Assembly (NCBI GenBank): GCA_044355095.1 | Contig: JBIKYT010000004.1 | Span: forward strand, 1 to 64,000 | Source of the DNA: Casp-actino8 sp044355095 | Lineage (GTDB): Bacteria; Actinomycetota; Acidimicrobiia; Acidimicrobiales; Ilumatobacteraceae | DNA: 64,000 bases | Reading direction: 5' to 3' | In this document: piece after piece, positions 1 to 9,213 of the stretch | How positions within the stretch are numbered: position 1 is the first letter of the stretch | Layout: each line of letters begins with the position of its first letter | Position numbers and translations under genes: made by a program | The notes under the pieces: model-generated | Told to the model about the DNA's origin: nothing | What the model saw: only the letters and a program-made list of their open reading frames with translations | Databases searched by the model: none

Positions 1-1
1 C

Positions 2-895
2 GCAAAGATCATGGTTGCACTCGACGCAGTGGGTAACACCACAAAAGCTGTGACCAAGGGCTTCGCCATTGGTTCAGCCGTGATTGCTGCTGTGGCCTTG
101 TTTGCTTCATACATCGAAACCGCTGGTGCAAACCTGAAGAACAGTGTTGGCGAGCCGCTTGTTGACACAGTCACCAACCTTGCTGACGGCGTCTTCAAGT
201 TGCCAGAACTAGCGATCAACGTTGCTGAGCCCAAGGTCTTCATCGGCCTGCTCATCGGTGGCGCTGTTCCGTTCTTGTTCTCAGCACTCGCGATTCGTGC
301 CGTTGGCCGCACCGCAGGTGTTGTTGTTCAAGAAGTACGTAATCAGTTTGCTGACGGCGGCATCATGGCCGGCACGAAGCAGCCTGACTACGGCCCCGTG
401 ATCGACATCTGCACCAAGGCTTCACTGCGTGAACTCACCACACCGGCATTGCTGGCTGTGTTGGCCCCCGTTGTCATTGGCTTCGGCATCGACTGGAAGG
501 CTCTCGGCGCATTCTTGGCCGCGGTCATCTTGGTCGGTCAGTTGATGGCCAACTACCTCAGCAACGCTGGTGGTGCTTGGGACAACGCCAAGAAGTACAT
601 CGAAGATGGCAACCATGGTGGCAAGGGCAGCGAGTCGCACAAGGCAGCAGTCATTGGTGACACTGTTGGTGACCCATTCAAGGACACCGCTGGTCCGGCA
701 TTGAACCCACTCATCAAGGTGATGAACTTGGTGTCATTGTTGATCCTTCCCGCGATTATCACGCAGGCCGACAACAACATTCGCTACGTCATTGCTGGCG
801 TTGCACTGCTTGTTCTCATCGGCGCGGTGATCTTCTCTGGTCGTCAAAGTGGCGGAATCGCTACCTTGAACAAAGAAAAGGCTGCTGCTCACTGA
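2..895 (+). CDS. hppA: K+-independent H+-translocating pyrophosphatase, C-terminal part
   Basis: The frame is open from the left edge, so this is the last ~298 residues of a membrane pyrophosphatase that couples PPi hydrolysis to proton export across the cytoplasmic membrane. Seen: the GNTTKAVTKGFAIGS segment, DYGPVIDICTKASLREL, and the conserved C-terminal GDTVGDPFKDTAGPALNPLIKV-type region (read around 650-720), with hydrophobic membrane segments between. In this family a Lys and a Thr in the GNTTK..T position mark the K+-independent subclass, whereas Ala and Gly mark K+-dependent enzymes; here Lys and Thr are present. The N-terminal pump half lies outside the window. A strong terminator follows. 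Family assignment is very secure; ion specificity is inferred from those two residues. Confidence 0.96.
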   Translation, partial: AKIMVALDAVGNTTKAVTKGFAIGSAVIAAVALFASYIETAGANLKNSVGEPLVDTVTNLADGVFKLPELAINVAEPKVFIGLLIGGAVPFLFSALAIRAVGRTAGVVVQEVRNQFADGGIMAGTKQPDYGPVIDICTKASLRELTTPALLAVLAPVVIGFGIDWKALGAFLAAVILVGQLMANYLSNAGGAWDNAKKYIEDGNHGGKGSESHKAAVIGDTVGDPFKDTAGPALNPLIKVMNLVSLLILPAIITQADNNIRYVIAGVALLVLIGAVIFSGRQSGGIATLNKEKAAAH

Positions 896-927
896 GTAGT
901 TCAACTAAGAAGTCAGTCGCAAGACTG

Positions 928-957
928 AAAAGAGGCGCCCGCAAGGGCGCCTCTTTT
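928..957 (+). terminator. Rho-independent terminator after the pyrophosphatase gene
   Basis: A perfect hairpin AAAAGAGGCGCCC / GGGCGCCTCTTTT with a GCAA tetraloop, ending in a T run, lies 33 bases after the stop codon. This is the clearest classical terminator in the window. Confidence 0.93.
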
Positions 958-1027
958 GTTTCTCGAGATCTTTTCTTCGAGGTTTTGAGAACTGCGATGC
1001 CGATGTAACTGCAAGTAAGGTCATCGC

Positions 1028-1642
1028 ATGCTCGCATTGTTTGATATTGAATCCTGGCTCGACAAAGGTGGACTCGTTCTTTTGGCAGCCATCGTGTTCG
1101 CAGAATCTGGATTGCTCATTGGTTTCTTTCTTCCTGGCGATTCGCTTCTCTTCATCGCCGGATTCTTGTCATCAACTGCCGGCGGCAATGTTCTCCCCTC
1201 GTTACCCATCGTTGCTCTCGTCACGTTTGTTGCAGCCGTGACCGGTGACCAAGTCGGTTACCTATTCGGACGCAAGGTCGGACCAAGTTTGTTTGACCGC
1301 CCGCAAAGCAAATTCTTTAATCCGAAAAACATTGATAAAGCTCACGCATTTCTTGAGAAGCACGGATCAAAGACCATCGTGATGGCGCGCTTTGTGCCGA
1401 TCGTCAGAACGTTTGCACCAATCGTTGCTGGCGTCGGGAAAATGAACTACCGCACCTTCGTGATCTACAACATCGTTGGTGGCGCCCTGTGGGGTATCGG
1501 AATCACCACCCTTGGCTACTTCTTGGGCGAAGTGTCATGGATCGAAAGCAACATTGAAATAGCGCTGATTTTGATTGTCGTCATCTCGGTACTTCCGATG
1601 GCTATTGAAATTTGGCGACATCGTCGATCCGCCCACATCTAA
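1028..1642 (+). CDS. DedA family membrane protein
   Basis: 204 residues, typical DedA (SNARE-associated/VTT domain) length. Seen: an N-terminal hydrophobic stretch with FAESGLLIGFFLPGDS, a GDQVGYLFGRKVG segment, and the diagnostic MARFVPIVRTFAPIVAGVGKM block, followed by two C-terminal membrane helices. DedA proteins are inner-membrane proteins linked to lipid flipping and membrane homeostasis; the substrate here cannot be read from sequence. The start ATG at 1028 gives a full-length family-like N-terminus; only a weak AAGG sits upstream. The SCP2-like gene follows 26 bases downstream and may be co-transcribed. Confidence 0.93.
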   Translation: MLALFDIESWLDKGGLVLLAAIVFAESGLLIGFFLPGDSLLFIAGFLSSTAGGNVLPSLPIVALVTFVAAVTGDQVGYLFGRKVGPSLFDRPQSKFFNPKNIDKAHAFLEKHGSKTIVMARFVPIVRTFAPIVAGVGKMNYRTFVIYNIVGGALWGIGITTLGYFLGEVSWIESNIEIALILIVVISVLPMAIEIWRHRRSAHI

Positions 1643-1668
1643 TTGTTTTCGCTGGCAGAATAAGTGCC

Positions 1669-2073
1669 ATGAGCACGAACCCCGTTCGCTATTTGAGCCT
1701 CGAGTGGATTGACGCACTCACTCAAGCCGTCGCATCAAACGAAGCGATCGCCGCAATCGCTGCCGAACATACGGTTGGCATTACACAAACCGTGACAGGC
1801 GGACCCGAAGGCGACGTCACATATCACTTGCAAGTCACAGAGGGTCGCGCCAGTTTTGGGCCCGGCGCCGCTTTCCCCGAGGATGTTCGTTTTGAACAAG
1901 ATTGGGAAACTGCAACTGCGGTCGCAACCGACAAACTCAATGCTCAACAAGCATTCATTACTGGTCGAATTCGCCTCTACGGCAACCAAGAAAAACTGGT
2001 TGCAAGTACGCCGGTCTTTGCCGCACTCGATCAAGTATTTTCTACGGTTCGAACATTTACCGAATACCGCTGA
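1669..2073 (+). CDS. SCP2 sterol-binding-domain-like protein
   Basis: 134 residues from the ATG at 1669; an open frame further upstream only extends into the preceding DedA gene and was not used. Seen: YLSLEWIDAL near the N-terminus, a central VTYHLQVTEGRASFGPG strand region, and a C-terminal segment AQQAFITGRIRLYGNQEKL matching the SCP2 pattern in which a Gly-rich hydrophobic strand precedes the last helix. SCP2 domains bind lipids or acyl chains and occur in many actinobacterial stand-alone proteins. The ligand is unknown. Convergent with the downstream MFS gene, which begins its stop 9 bases away. Confidence 0.8.
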   Translation: MSTNPVRYLSLEWIDALTQAVASNEAIAAIAAEHTVGITQTVTGGPEGDVTYHLQVTEGRASFGPGAAFPEDVRFEQDWETATAVATDKLNAQQAFITGRIRLYGNQEKLVASTPVFAALDQVFSTVRTFTEYR

Positions 2074-2081
2074 GCGGCTGG

Positions 2082-3263
2082 TTATTTCTTTGACGAAATA
2101 ACTGCGAGAGCGACGCCACACAACGCTCCGCCAACTAAGTAGGGCGAACCGATTGATACATGGTCGTACAGCACACCGGCAATTGCTGGGCCCGCAACTC
2201 GCCCCAACGCATTAACACCTTGTTGAAAACCAAGAGCCTCACCACGCCGATGATCAGGAACACGACCCGATACCAAACTCGACAAGTTCGGTGTTACCAA
2301 GCCTTGCCCGACAGTCAATAGAGCCAATGCCACAATCAAGAGCGTCCAGTTTTCCGCAGCAGACAACACGATTAAACCTGCGCTGTTGAGTAGCAAGCCC
2401 ACTTGTAACGAACGTTGCGTTCCTAACTTGGCATTGATAGGTCGAATCAAACCGCCTTGTACACCGACCAAGACAATGCCAATGCCAACGAAAATTGCGG
2501 CGACTCCACCTTCGGTCAAACGAAAGCGGTCGCCAACTAATAACGAGAACGTTGCTTCAAATCCACTGAACGCCACGATGGCCGCGAAACCCGCAACGGC
2601 CAATCCCCACAGGCGCACCTTGGCATCAACTTCGTTTGTCGCGGCGGCACGGGCTGCTTCACGAACATGCGCTGGTCGGGTTTCGGGCAAACGACGCCAT
2701 GCCACCGCAGCATTGATCAACGCCACGGTGCCCGCAACATAGAACGGAATATGTTCGCCACCCAAAGACGCCAAGCCACCAAGTGCCGGACCAACAACAA
2801 ACCCAACGCCGAACGCTGCGCCCAAAAGACCCAGCAAACGAGGGCGCTCTGAAGGTGGTGCGAGATCGGTGACCGCGCCTTGAGCAACGGCAACGCTTGC
2901 ACCCGAGGCTCCATCAAGAATTCGACCAAGGTACAAGACCCACAGGGCGCCAGCTGCTCCGGTCACAAATGATCCAATCGCTGTACCAAGCAACGAAATC
3001 ATGATGACGGGTTTGCGACCAATGCGGTCGGAAAGACGTCCGAGAATGGGTGCAAAAACTAATTGAGCTAACGAAAATGAAGCAAACAACAATCCGACTT
3101 CAAGTCCGCTTGCACCGTAACGTTCGGCGTAACGGCCCAAGATCGGCACAACGATGCCGAAACCAACAAGATCAAGAGCAACGGTCAGCCAGATCGTGCC
3201 AAAGCCTTGCGGCAACGGAACCTTGGCAGCCTTGTCACGATGGCCTACGGACTTCTTCAACAC
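2082..3263 (-). CDS. MFS transporter of the TetA-like DHA1 type
   Basis: 393 residues, 12 predicted membrane spans. Seen: an N-terminal helix with DLVGFGIVVPILGRYAERYG, the MFS motif A loop GRLSDRIGRKPVI, motif C-like GAAFGVGFVVGPALGG, and a second half with QQGVNALGRVAGPAIAG. These features are typical of proton-driven drug efflux proteins related to TetA; the exported compound cannot be predicted. Start is GTG at 3263. It lies 16 bases downstream of cysS on the same strand, so it is probably co-transcribed with it. Confidence 0.9.
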   Translation of the reverse strand: MLKKSVGHRDKAAKVPLPQGFGTIWLTVALDLVGFGIVVPILGRYAERYGASGLEVGLLFASFSLAQLVFAPILGRLSDRIGRKPVIMISLLGTAIGSFVTGAAGALWVLYLGRILDGASGASVAVAQGAVTDLAPPSERPRLLGLLGAAFGVGFVVGPALGGLASLGGEHIPFYVAGTVALINAAVAWRRLPETRPAHVREAARAAATNEVDAKVRLWGLAVAGFAAIVAFSGFEATFSLLVGDRFRLTEGGVAAIFVGIGIVLVGVQGGLIRPINAKLGTQRSLQVGLLLNSAGLIVLSAAENWTLLIVALALLTVGQGLVTPNLSSLVSGRVPDHRRGEALGFQQGVNALGRVAGPAIAGVLYDHVSIGSPYLVGGALCGVALAVISSKK

Positions 3264-3279
3264 GATGTTTCACCATACG

Positions 3280-4638
3280 TCAACGACGTACGGTGGTGCC
3301 TGCTTTATTCGTTTCAACGATCCATCCGGCCGCAGTTAATTCGGCGCGCAAGGCGTCTGCACTCGCAAAATCTTTAGCAGCACGCGCTGCGTCAAGTGCC
3401 ACCGCCTTATCGGCAATATCTGCAGGAATGTCAGACGCTTGTTTGAGATCTAGACCAAATGCTCGGCAAATTTCATTCACCGCTGCCGCCAACGATGAGG
3501 CGTTCTGATCGTTTGCGTCAAGTGCCGCGTTCGCCCGACGCACGGTTTCAAAAAGCAAGGCAACCGATGACGAAGTATCAAGATCGTTATCCATGAATTC
3601 GCGGAACTTTGCGATGACTTCAGGATCTGGCGTTGCACCTAGCGCAACTGCTGCAGTGCGTGCCGCAAATGAATCAAGCCCGGCTAACGCGTTGACCGAT
3701 GCATCAATATTGTCTTGACCGATGCGAACTGGGCCGCGATAGTGCGTTTGCAACAAAACCAAGCGATAGGCACGCGGGTCGTAATGCTCAAGCAAATCAA
3801 GAAGGTTGGCCACATTGCCCAAACTCTTGGACATTTTTTCGCCTTCGGTGTCAACGACAAATCCGTTGTGCATCCAGTGATTAGCAAAGGTCTTTCCGAG
3901 AGCAACGGCTTGGGCGCGTTCGTTTTCGTGGTGCGGGAACTTGAGGTCCATTCCACCGCAGTGCAGATCAAATCCTTCACCCAAAATGTCAAGGCTCATG
4001 ACGACACATTCACTATGCCAACCCGGCCGTCCATCGCCCCACGGTGAAGGCCACGCCGGTTCGCCTGGCTTGCTGAACTTCCACAGCGCGAAGTCGGCTG
4101 GATTCTTTTTGTTGCCAGCGCCAAATACTTCGCGATCGCCGCCACCCGACAACATGTCATCAAGGCTCTGGTGGGCAAGCAATCCGTAATCGGGCACATT
4201 CAAAACATTGAGATAAACGCCGTCTTCAGTGACATACGCGTTGTCTAGGCCAATGAGTTCACCAATCATGCTGACCATGGAATCAACGTATTCAGTCGCA
4301 TGAGGGACATCGGTTGGGCGTAGAACGTTCAGTTTGCCCATGGCCTTGAACCACACGTCTTCACACTTGTGGGTGATTTCTTGCCACGGACGACCTTCTT
4401 TGTTCGCCCGATCGATGATCTTGTCGTCAATATCGGTGATATTCGAGACCAGGCGGACTACGAGGCCCGACCATTCAAGGTAACGCCGCAAAATGTCGTA
4501 CACCAAAGTGGCTCGACCGTGACCAAGGTGAGGCGGACCATAGACAGTGGGGCCGCACAAGTAAATACCGACTTTTCCGGGTGTGCGCAAAACGAGTTCG
4601 CGGACCTCTGAAGTTGCGGTGTCATACAGCCTGAACAT
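3280..4638 (-). CDS. cysS: Cysteinyl-tRNA synthetase
   Basis: 452 residues, class I synthetase charging tRNA-Cys. Seen: CGPTVYGPPHLGHGRA near residues 28-43 containing the HIGH-type motif HLGH, zinc-site elements GWHSEC and HCGGMDLKFPHHENE, and KMSKSLGN around residue 270. The C-terminal helical tRNA-binding domain is complete. The related mycothiol ligase MshC is shorter and has a different C-terminus; the length and full DALR-like tail favour CysS. It is divergent from valS with only 50 bases between the two starts, so the two synthetase genes share one promoter region. Confidence 0.95.
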   Translation of the reverse strand: MFRLYDTATSEVRELVLRTPGKVGIYLCGPTVYGPPHLGHGRATLVYDILRRYLEWSGLVVRLVSNITDIDDKIIDRANKEGRPWQEITHKCEDVWFKAMGKLNVLRPTDVPHATEYVDSMVSMIGELIGLDNAYVTEDGVYLNVLNVPDYGLLAHQSLDDMLSGGGDREVFGAGNKKNPADFALWKFSKPGEPAWPSPWGDGRPGWHSECVVMSLDILGEGFDLHCGGMDLKFPHHENERAQAVALGKTFANHWMHNGFVVDTEGEKMSKSLGNVANLLDLLEHYDPRAYRLVLLQTHYRGPVRIGQDNIDASVNALAGLDSFAARTAAVALGATPDPEVIAKFREFMDNDLDTSSSVALLFETVRRANAALDANDQNASSLAAAVNEICRAFGLDLKQASDIPADIADKAVALDAARAAKDFASADALRAELTAAGWIVETNKAGTTVRR

Positions 4639-4688
4639 GAGAAACGAGCCTACGCCCCCATGGCCAAGACACCTATAACCTGCAAGCC

Positions 4689-7277
4689 ATGGCAGTGACC
4701 GATTCGGCCTTTGATCCGACCCAGATTCCCGAAAAGCCCACCCTCGACGGCATTGAAGCCGTTTGGGCTCAGCGTTGGCAAGACGACGGCGTTTACGCCT
4801 TCAATCGTTCAGCTTCTCGTGATCAGGTGTACTCAATTGACACCCCGCCTCCGACGGTCAGTGGTTCGTTGCACATGGGTCATGTGTTTTCGTACACCCA
4901 CACCGACACCATCGCGCGCTACCAACGCATGACTGGTAAGTCAGTTTTCTATCCCATGGGATGGGATGACAACGGTTTGCCAACTGAACGTCGTGTACAA
5001 AACTTCTTTGGTGTTCGTTGCGACCCAAATGTCGCCTATCAACCCGGTTTTACTCCCCCATTTCGCGGAGACCCGCCCAAGGACCACCAACCCATTTCCA
5101 TTTCACGGCCCAACTTCATTGAGTTGTGCGAAGAACTCACCCACGAAGACGAAAAAGTCTTTGAAGATCTCTTCCGTCGACTTGGACTTTCGGTGGACTG
5201 GGATTATCTCTATACCACCATTGAAGACCGCAGTCGTCGCGCCAGTCAACGCGCCTTCTTGCGCAACTTGGCCCGCGGTGAGGCGTACACGCAAGAAGCA
5301 CCAACTCTGTGGGACGTTGATTTCAAAACTGCAGTAGCGCAAGCCGAACTTGAAGATCGCGAACGTCCAGGTGCATATCACAATGTTGCTTTTGCTCGCT
5401 CTGACGGTCAGGGCGATGTTGTCATTGATACAACACGACCAGTTTTGTTAGCAGCATGTGTTGCACTCGTTGCTCATCCCGATGACAATCGTTACAAGCC
5501 ACTCTTTGGCACAACTGTTCGCACACCGCTGTACGGAGTTGAAGTACCCGTACTCGCTCATCCACTTGCGCAAATTGATAAGGGCACGGGCATCGCCATG
5601 ATTTGTACGTTCGGTGATCTCACTGACGTCATTTGGTGGCGCGAACTTAACTTGCCAACGCGTGCCATCATCGGTCGCGACGGTCGCATCATTACAACCC
5701 CGCCAAACGGACTTGAATCTGCAAGTGGTATTGCGGCATACGAACAAATCGCTGGCCTATTCATCAATCAAGCCCAGACAAAAGTTGTTGAGATGTTGCG
5801 CGAATCCGGAGCAATGCTTGGCGAACCGCGCGCCATCATGCATCCGGTGAAGTTTTTTGAAAAGGGCGATCGACCCCTCGAAATCGTGACGAGTCGCCAG
5901 TGGTACATCCGCAACGGTGGACGTGACACCGATCTTCGCGGTGCACTCTTGAATCGCGGCGAGAACTTGGTGTGGCACCCCGACCATATGCGTCATCGTT
6001 ATTCAAATTGGGTTGAAGGACTCAACGGGGATTGGCTCATTAGCCGCCAGCGTTACTTCGGTGTGCCTGTTCCAGTTTGGTATCCAGTTGATGCCGAAGG
6101 TGAAACAGTTCATGATTCACCGATCGTTCCAACCGAAGACATGTTGCCTATTGATCCGTCTACAGATGTCCCACCTGGATACACCGCCGATCAGCGCAAT
6201 CAACCCAGTGGTTTCATTGGTGATCCCGATGTCATGGACACTTGGGCCACCTCATCGCTGTCACCGCAGATCGCTGGTAAATGGGAAGACGATGCCGATT
6301 TATTTGGGCGTATGTTCCCCATGGACTTGCGTCCACAAGGACACGACATTATTCGTACGTGGTTGTTCAGCACGGTCGTTCGTTCAAACTTTGAACACGA
6401 TTCGCTTCCGTGGAAGAACGTTGCACTATCTGGCTGGATCCTTGATCCCGATCGCAAAAAGATGTCGAAGTCAAAAGGCAACGTTGTAACACCCATTGAC
6501 TTATTTGAAAAGTTTGGCTCGGACGCAGTTCGTTACTGGGCCGCTTCAGCTCGTCCTGGCATCGACACCGCGTTCAGCGAAGATCAAATGAAAGTTGGCA
6601 AGAAGTTGGCGACCAAGTTGCTCAACGCGACCAAGTTTGTTTTGACTTTCCCGCAACCAGATGTTGCAGCCAAGCCCACCAATCCTGTTGATCTGGCGAT
6701 GTTGGCACGGGTCGGCGAAACGATTCGCGAAGCAACCGTGGCCTTTGATCAATACGACTATGCCCGTGCCCTTGAACGCACCGAAGCAATGTTCTGGTGG
6801 TTCTGCGACGACTATGTCGAACTCGTCAAAGGTCGCGTGTACAACAGCCAGGGACCCGACGCGGCAGGTTCGGCTATCAGTGCCTTGCGACTCGCTCTCT
6901 CGGCGCTGCAACGCCTCCTAGCCCCTTTCATGCCCTTCACGACCGAGACAGTGTGGCGTTGGTGGCAAAGCGGTTCGGTGCACACCGCCACCTGGCCAAA
7001 CATGGCCGAACTCGGTTCCGTTGGGGATAGTTCAATTCTTGATCCGATCGGCGAGATCTTGAGTCAAGTTCGCCGAGCCAAGACCGATGCCAAGACCTCG
7101 CAAAAGACCGCGGTTACCGAGGCCACTGTTTCGGCGAGTGATTCGGTTCTAGCCGCCTTTGAATTGGGTCGCGGCGACCTGAGCGACGCCGGCAGTGTGC
7201 GCTCGTGGGTCACGGCACCAAGTGCTGGCGAGACAACTGTCTCAGCGGTTTTGGCACCACCCGAACCCGCATCCTGA
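4689..7277 (+). CDS. valS: Valyl-tRNA synthetase
   Basis: 862 residues, class Ia synthetase. Seen: TPPPTVSGSLHMGHVFSYT (HMGH at residues 62-65), a large editing insertion (about residues 200-400) with DTTRPVLLAACVALVAHP, the WATSSLSPQI segment, KKMSKSKGN around residue 595, and an anticodon-binding domain. The C-terminal coiled arm of many ValRS enzymes appears short here, which fits the compact actinobacterial ValRS type. The stop codon lies in the first copy of a 15-bp tandem repeat (see 7273-7317). Confidence 0.95.
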   Translation: MAVTDSAFDPTQIPEKPTLDGIEAVWAQRWQDDGVYAFNRSASRDQVYSIDTPPPTVSGSLHMGHVFSYTHTDTIARYQRMTGKSVFYPMGWDDNGLPTERRVQNFFGVRCDPNVAYQPGFTPPFRGDPPKDHQPISISRPNFIELCEELTHEDEKVFEDLFRRLGLSVDWDYLYTTIEDRSRRASQRAFLRNLARGEAYTQEAPTLWDVDFKTAVAQAELEDRERPGAYHNVAFARSDGQGDVVIDTTRPVLLAACVALVAHPDDNRYKPLFGTTVRTPLYGVEVPVLAHPLAQIDKGTGIAMICTFGDLTDVIWWRELNLPTRAIIGRDGRIITTPPNGLESASGIAAYEQIAGLFINQAQTKVVEMLRESGAMLGEPRAIMHPVKFFEKGDRPLEIVTSRQWYIRNGGRDTDLRGALLNRGENLVWHPDHMRHRYSNWVEGLNGDWLISRQRYFGVPVPVWYPVDAEGETVHDSPIVPTEDMLPIDPSTDVPPGYTADQRNQPSGFIGDPDVMDTWATSSLSPQIAGKWEDDADLFGRMFPMDLRPQGHDIIRTWLFSTVVRSNFEHDSLPWKNVALSGWILDPDRKKMSKSKGNVVTPIDLFEKFGSDAVRYWAASARPGIDTAFSEDQMKVGKKLATKLLNATKFVLTFPQPDVAAKPTNPVDLAMLARVGETIREATVAFDQYDYARALERTEAMFWWFCDDYVELVKGRVYNSQGPDAAGSAISALRLALSALQRLLAPFMPFTTETVWRWWQSGSVHTATWPNMAELGSVGDSSILDPIGEILSQVRRAKTDAKTSQKTAVTEATVSASDSVLAAFELGRGDLSDAGSVRSWVTAPSAGETTVSAVLAPPEPAS

Positions 7278-7317
7278 AAGACAAGACCCTGAAAGACAAG
7301 ACCCTGAAAGACAAGAC
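7273..7317 (+). repeat. Three tandem copies of a 15-bp unit at the valS stop codon
   Basis: The unit CCTGAAAGACAAGAC occurs three times head to tail at 7273-7287, 7288-7302 and 7303-7317 without mismatch. The valS stop TGA is in the first copy, and because the unit is a multiple of three, each copy repeats an in-frame TGA at 7290 and 7305. Confidence 0.95.
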
Positions 7318-7346
7318 ATAGCCAAGACGGGTAGTTTGTACATCCT

Positions 7347-8789
7347 GTGACGGACTCTGTAGAACCTGGCGATCAGTTGCCTGGCATTGACCCCCAAACC
7401 GAGGATGACACCCTGACGGGACTTCCTCGTTTGACCGCTGATCCAGTGCGCAAACGTCACCGCACCTGGCCGCAACGACTCGTCCTCACATTCAATTCGC
7501 TTTTAGTTGTCGCTTGCCTCAGCGCTGCCATCACTGTGTACTACGGCAACGAAAAAGCCAACGACCGCAAAGTTGTTTCCATCCTCGGAGCCGAAGGTGG
7601 CCCTACTCTCACCTTGCCAACCACGACAACGCCGATTGATCCATTGACTGGCGAACCAACGGTCACCGAACTTCCCATGCCTGTCGATCTCACCGCAAAA
7701 AACTTCTTGATTACCGGCACCGACAATGGTGCGTGTATCGATCCAGATTCTCCTTATGCCGCTGCCTTCGGAAATCGAAATGGTTTAGGCGAGCGCGCTG
7801 ACACCATCATGATTTTGCGTCTCGACCCCGCGACAAACGCTGCTGCCGTGTTGTCGTTCCCTCGTGACTTATGGGTCCGTATCAACGGCAAGAAAACCAA
7901 GAGTCGAATCAACAGTGCGTTCAACCGCGATGATCCCAACCCACTCATCGTCACGATCTTCGACAACTTCGGTATCTTGATTGATCATTACGTCAACATT
8001 GACTTTTGCGCATTCAAAGAAATCGTCGATGCAGTCGGCGGAGTACGCGTCCCCTTTGCTACTCCAGTCAAAGACAAGAACACCAACTTGCTGATTGAAC
8101 AAGCCGGGTGCCACACGTTTGCTGGAGAAGAGGGCCTGGCGTATGTACGTTCACGCCACTTCCGCTATTACGACGCCAAGACCAAAAAATGGGTCGAAGA
8201 TCCGGCGGCCGATCGTGGCCGAATTTCGCGTCAACAAGACTTCTTGCGTCGAGCCATTCAGAAAGCTCTCGACAAATCAGCTGGAAATCCGACGATTGCC
8301 AAAGATCTAATTGATGCCGCTACCAAGTACGTGATCCTTGATGCGAACCTCACTGCCGGCAAGTTGCTCGAATTGGCAAGTGCGATGAAGAACCTTGATC
8401 CCTCAACCATGAAGACCTACCAAATTGAAGGTCTCGGCAAAATGGTGGGCGAACTCTCGGTCATTGAACCGCGCATCACGACCGACAACATGAAGGCAGT
8501 TTTGGCGGTTTTCCAGGGTCGAGCACGTCTGCTTGATGCACCAGAACAAATCTTTGAAATCGCCACCACCACTGTCGCGCCGACAACCACGGTTGCATCT
8601 GCGACTACTGTTGCAACAACACCAACCCCGGCAAGCACCGTCGTTGGCGAAACTGTTCCGCCTACGACAAAGGCACCAAAGACCACAACAACGACGAGTA
8701 CCACCACGACCACCACAACATTGGTTCCGGTATACGTCGAGTCAAACAGTGTTGGCATCTTGCCAACCAACGATCCCGCCTGCCGCTAA
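7347..8789 (+). CDS. LytR-CpsA-Psr (LCP) family cell-wall ligase
   Basis: 480 residues from a GTG start. An N-terminal cytoplasmic basic segment precedes one membrane helix (about residues 45-65, RLVLTFNSLLVVACLSAAITV). The extracellular LCP domain shows GERADTIMILRLDP, VLSFPRDLWVRI with the conserved Arg, INSAFNRD, and the RSRHFRYYD...DRGRISRQQDFLR block with arginines that contact the polyprenyl pyrophosphate. LCP enzymes transfer glycans from lipid carriers to peptidoglycan. The last ~80 residues are Thr-rich low complexity, a probable wall-spanning linker. The acceptor polymer (arabinogalactan-like or other) is unknown. Confidence 0.92.
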   Translation: MTDSVEPGDQLPGIDPQTEDDTLTGLPRLTADPVRKRHRTWPQRLVLTFNSLLVVACLSAAITVYYGNEKANDRKVVSILGAEGGPTLTLPTTTTPIDPLTGEPTVTELPMPVDLTAKNFLITGTDNGACIDPDSPYAAAFGNRNGLGERADTIMILRLDPATNAAAVLSFPRDLWVRINGKKTKSRINSAFNRDDPNPLIVTIFDNFGILIDHYVNIDFCAFKEIVDAVGGVRVPFATPVKDKNTNLLIEQAGCHTFAGEEGLAYVRSRHFRYYDAKTKKWVEDPAADRGRISRQQDFLRRAIQKALDKSAGNPTIAKDLIDAATKYVILDANLTAGKLLELASAMKNLDPSTMKTYQIEGLGKMVGELSVIEPRITTDNMKAVLAVFQGRARLLDAPEQIFEIATTTVAPTTTVASATTVATTPTPASTVVGETVPPTTKAPKTTTTTSTTTTTTTLVPVYVESNSVGILPTNDPACR

Positions 8790-8802
8790 ACCGGCATCAG
8801 AT

Positions 8803-9213
8803 TTAGACCGCAATAATTTCAACAATCTCTGAAATTGCAACAAAGTCCTGGGGGTTTCGCGTGTACAGCGGCAAGCGATGCGACAAAGCTGTTGCAGCAA
8901 TCATTAAATCAAGCGCCCTCGCGCCACGGGCTTTCTTCCCTTGCTGAAACTCACTCGCATAGAGTCTGCCGAATGCGCGAGCCGCTTCAGTATCAAACGG
9001 CAGTGGGTCCAAAGAAGCTTCTATTCGCTGTAGTAAGTCTTGCCGTCGAGCGCGTTCCTCAAAATCCAATGTTGCATGCGGTCCAGCAGCCAACTCGGCC
9101 ATTGTGATCGCACTCACAGCTAATTCGTTCGGCAATAAATCGCGCTGTATTCGAGTGATGTCAATCACGACCGAGGTATCAAGTACTCCTACGTGCGGTC
9201 GCGAATCAAGCAC
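8803..9213 (-). CDS. VapC-type PIN-domain toxin
   Basis: 136 residues. The PIN signature acids are visible: GVLDTSVVIDI near residue 10, an ITMAELAAG helix, a GARALDLMIAATAL block with the third Asp, and TRNPQDF at the end. PIN toxins of VapBC systems are Mg2+-dependent RNases that cut tRNA or rRNA. The GTG start at 9213 overlaps the antitoxin gene by 8 bases, the usual translationally coupled arrangement. The RNA target is not predictable. Confidence 0.9.
   Translation of the reverse strand: MLDSRPHVGVLDTSVVIDITRIQRDLLPNELAVSAITMAELAAGPHATLDFEERARRQDLLQRIEASLDPLPFDTEAARAFGRLYASEFQQGKKARGARALDLMIAATALSHRLPLYTRNPQDFVAISEIVEIIAV

Noticed and set aside
422..640. Short antisense open frame inside the pyrophosphatase gene
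   Set aside because: Shadow of a strongly conserved gene with no ribosome site; the same holds for the many other short frames inside named genes.
3280..4638. MshC (mycothiol ligase) instead of CysS
   Set aside because: The full-length C-terminal tRNA-binding part and divergence from valS favour CysS, although the two are related and mycothiol use is likely in this organism.
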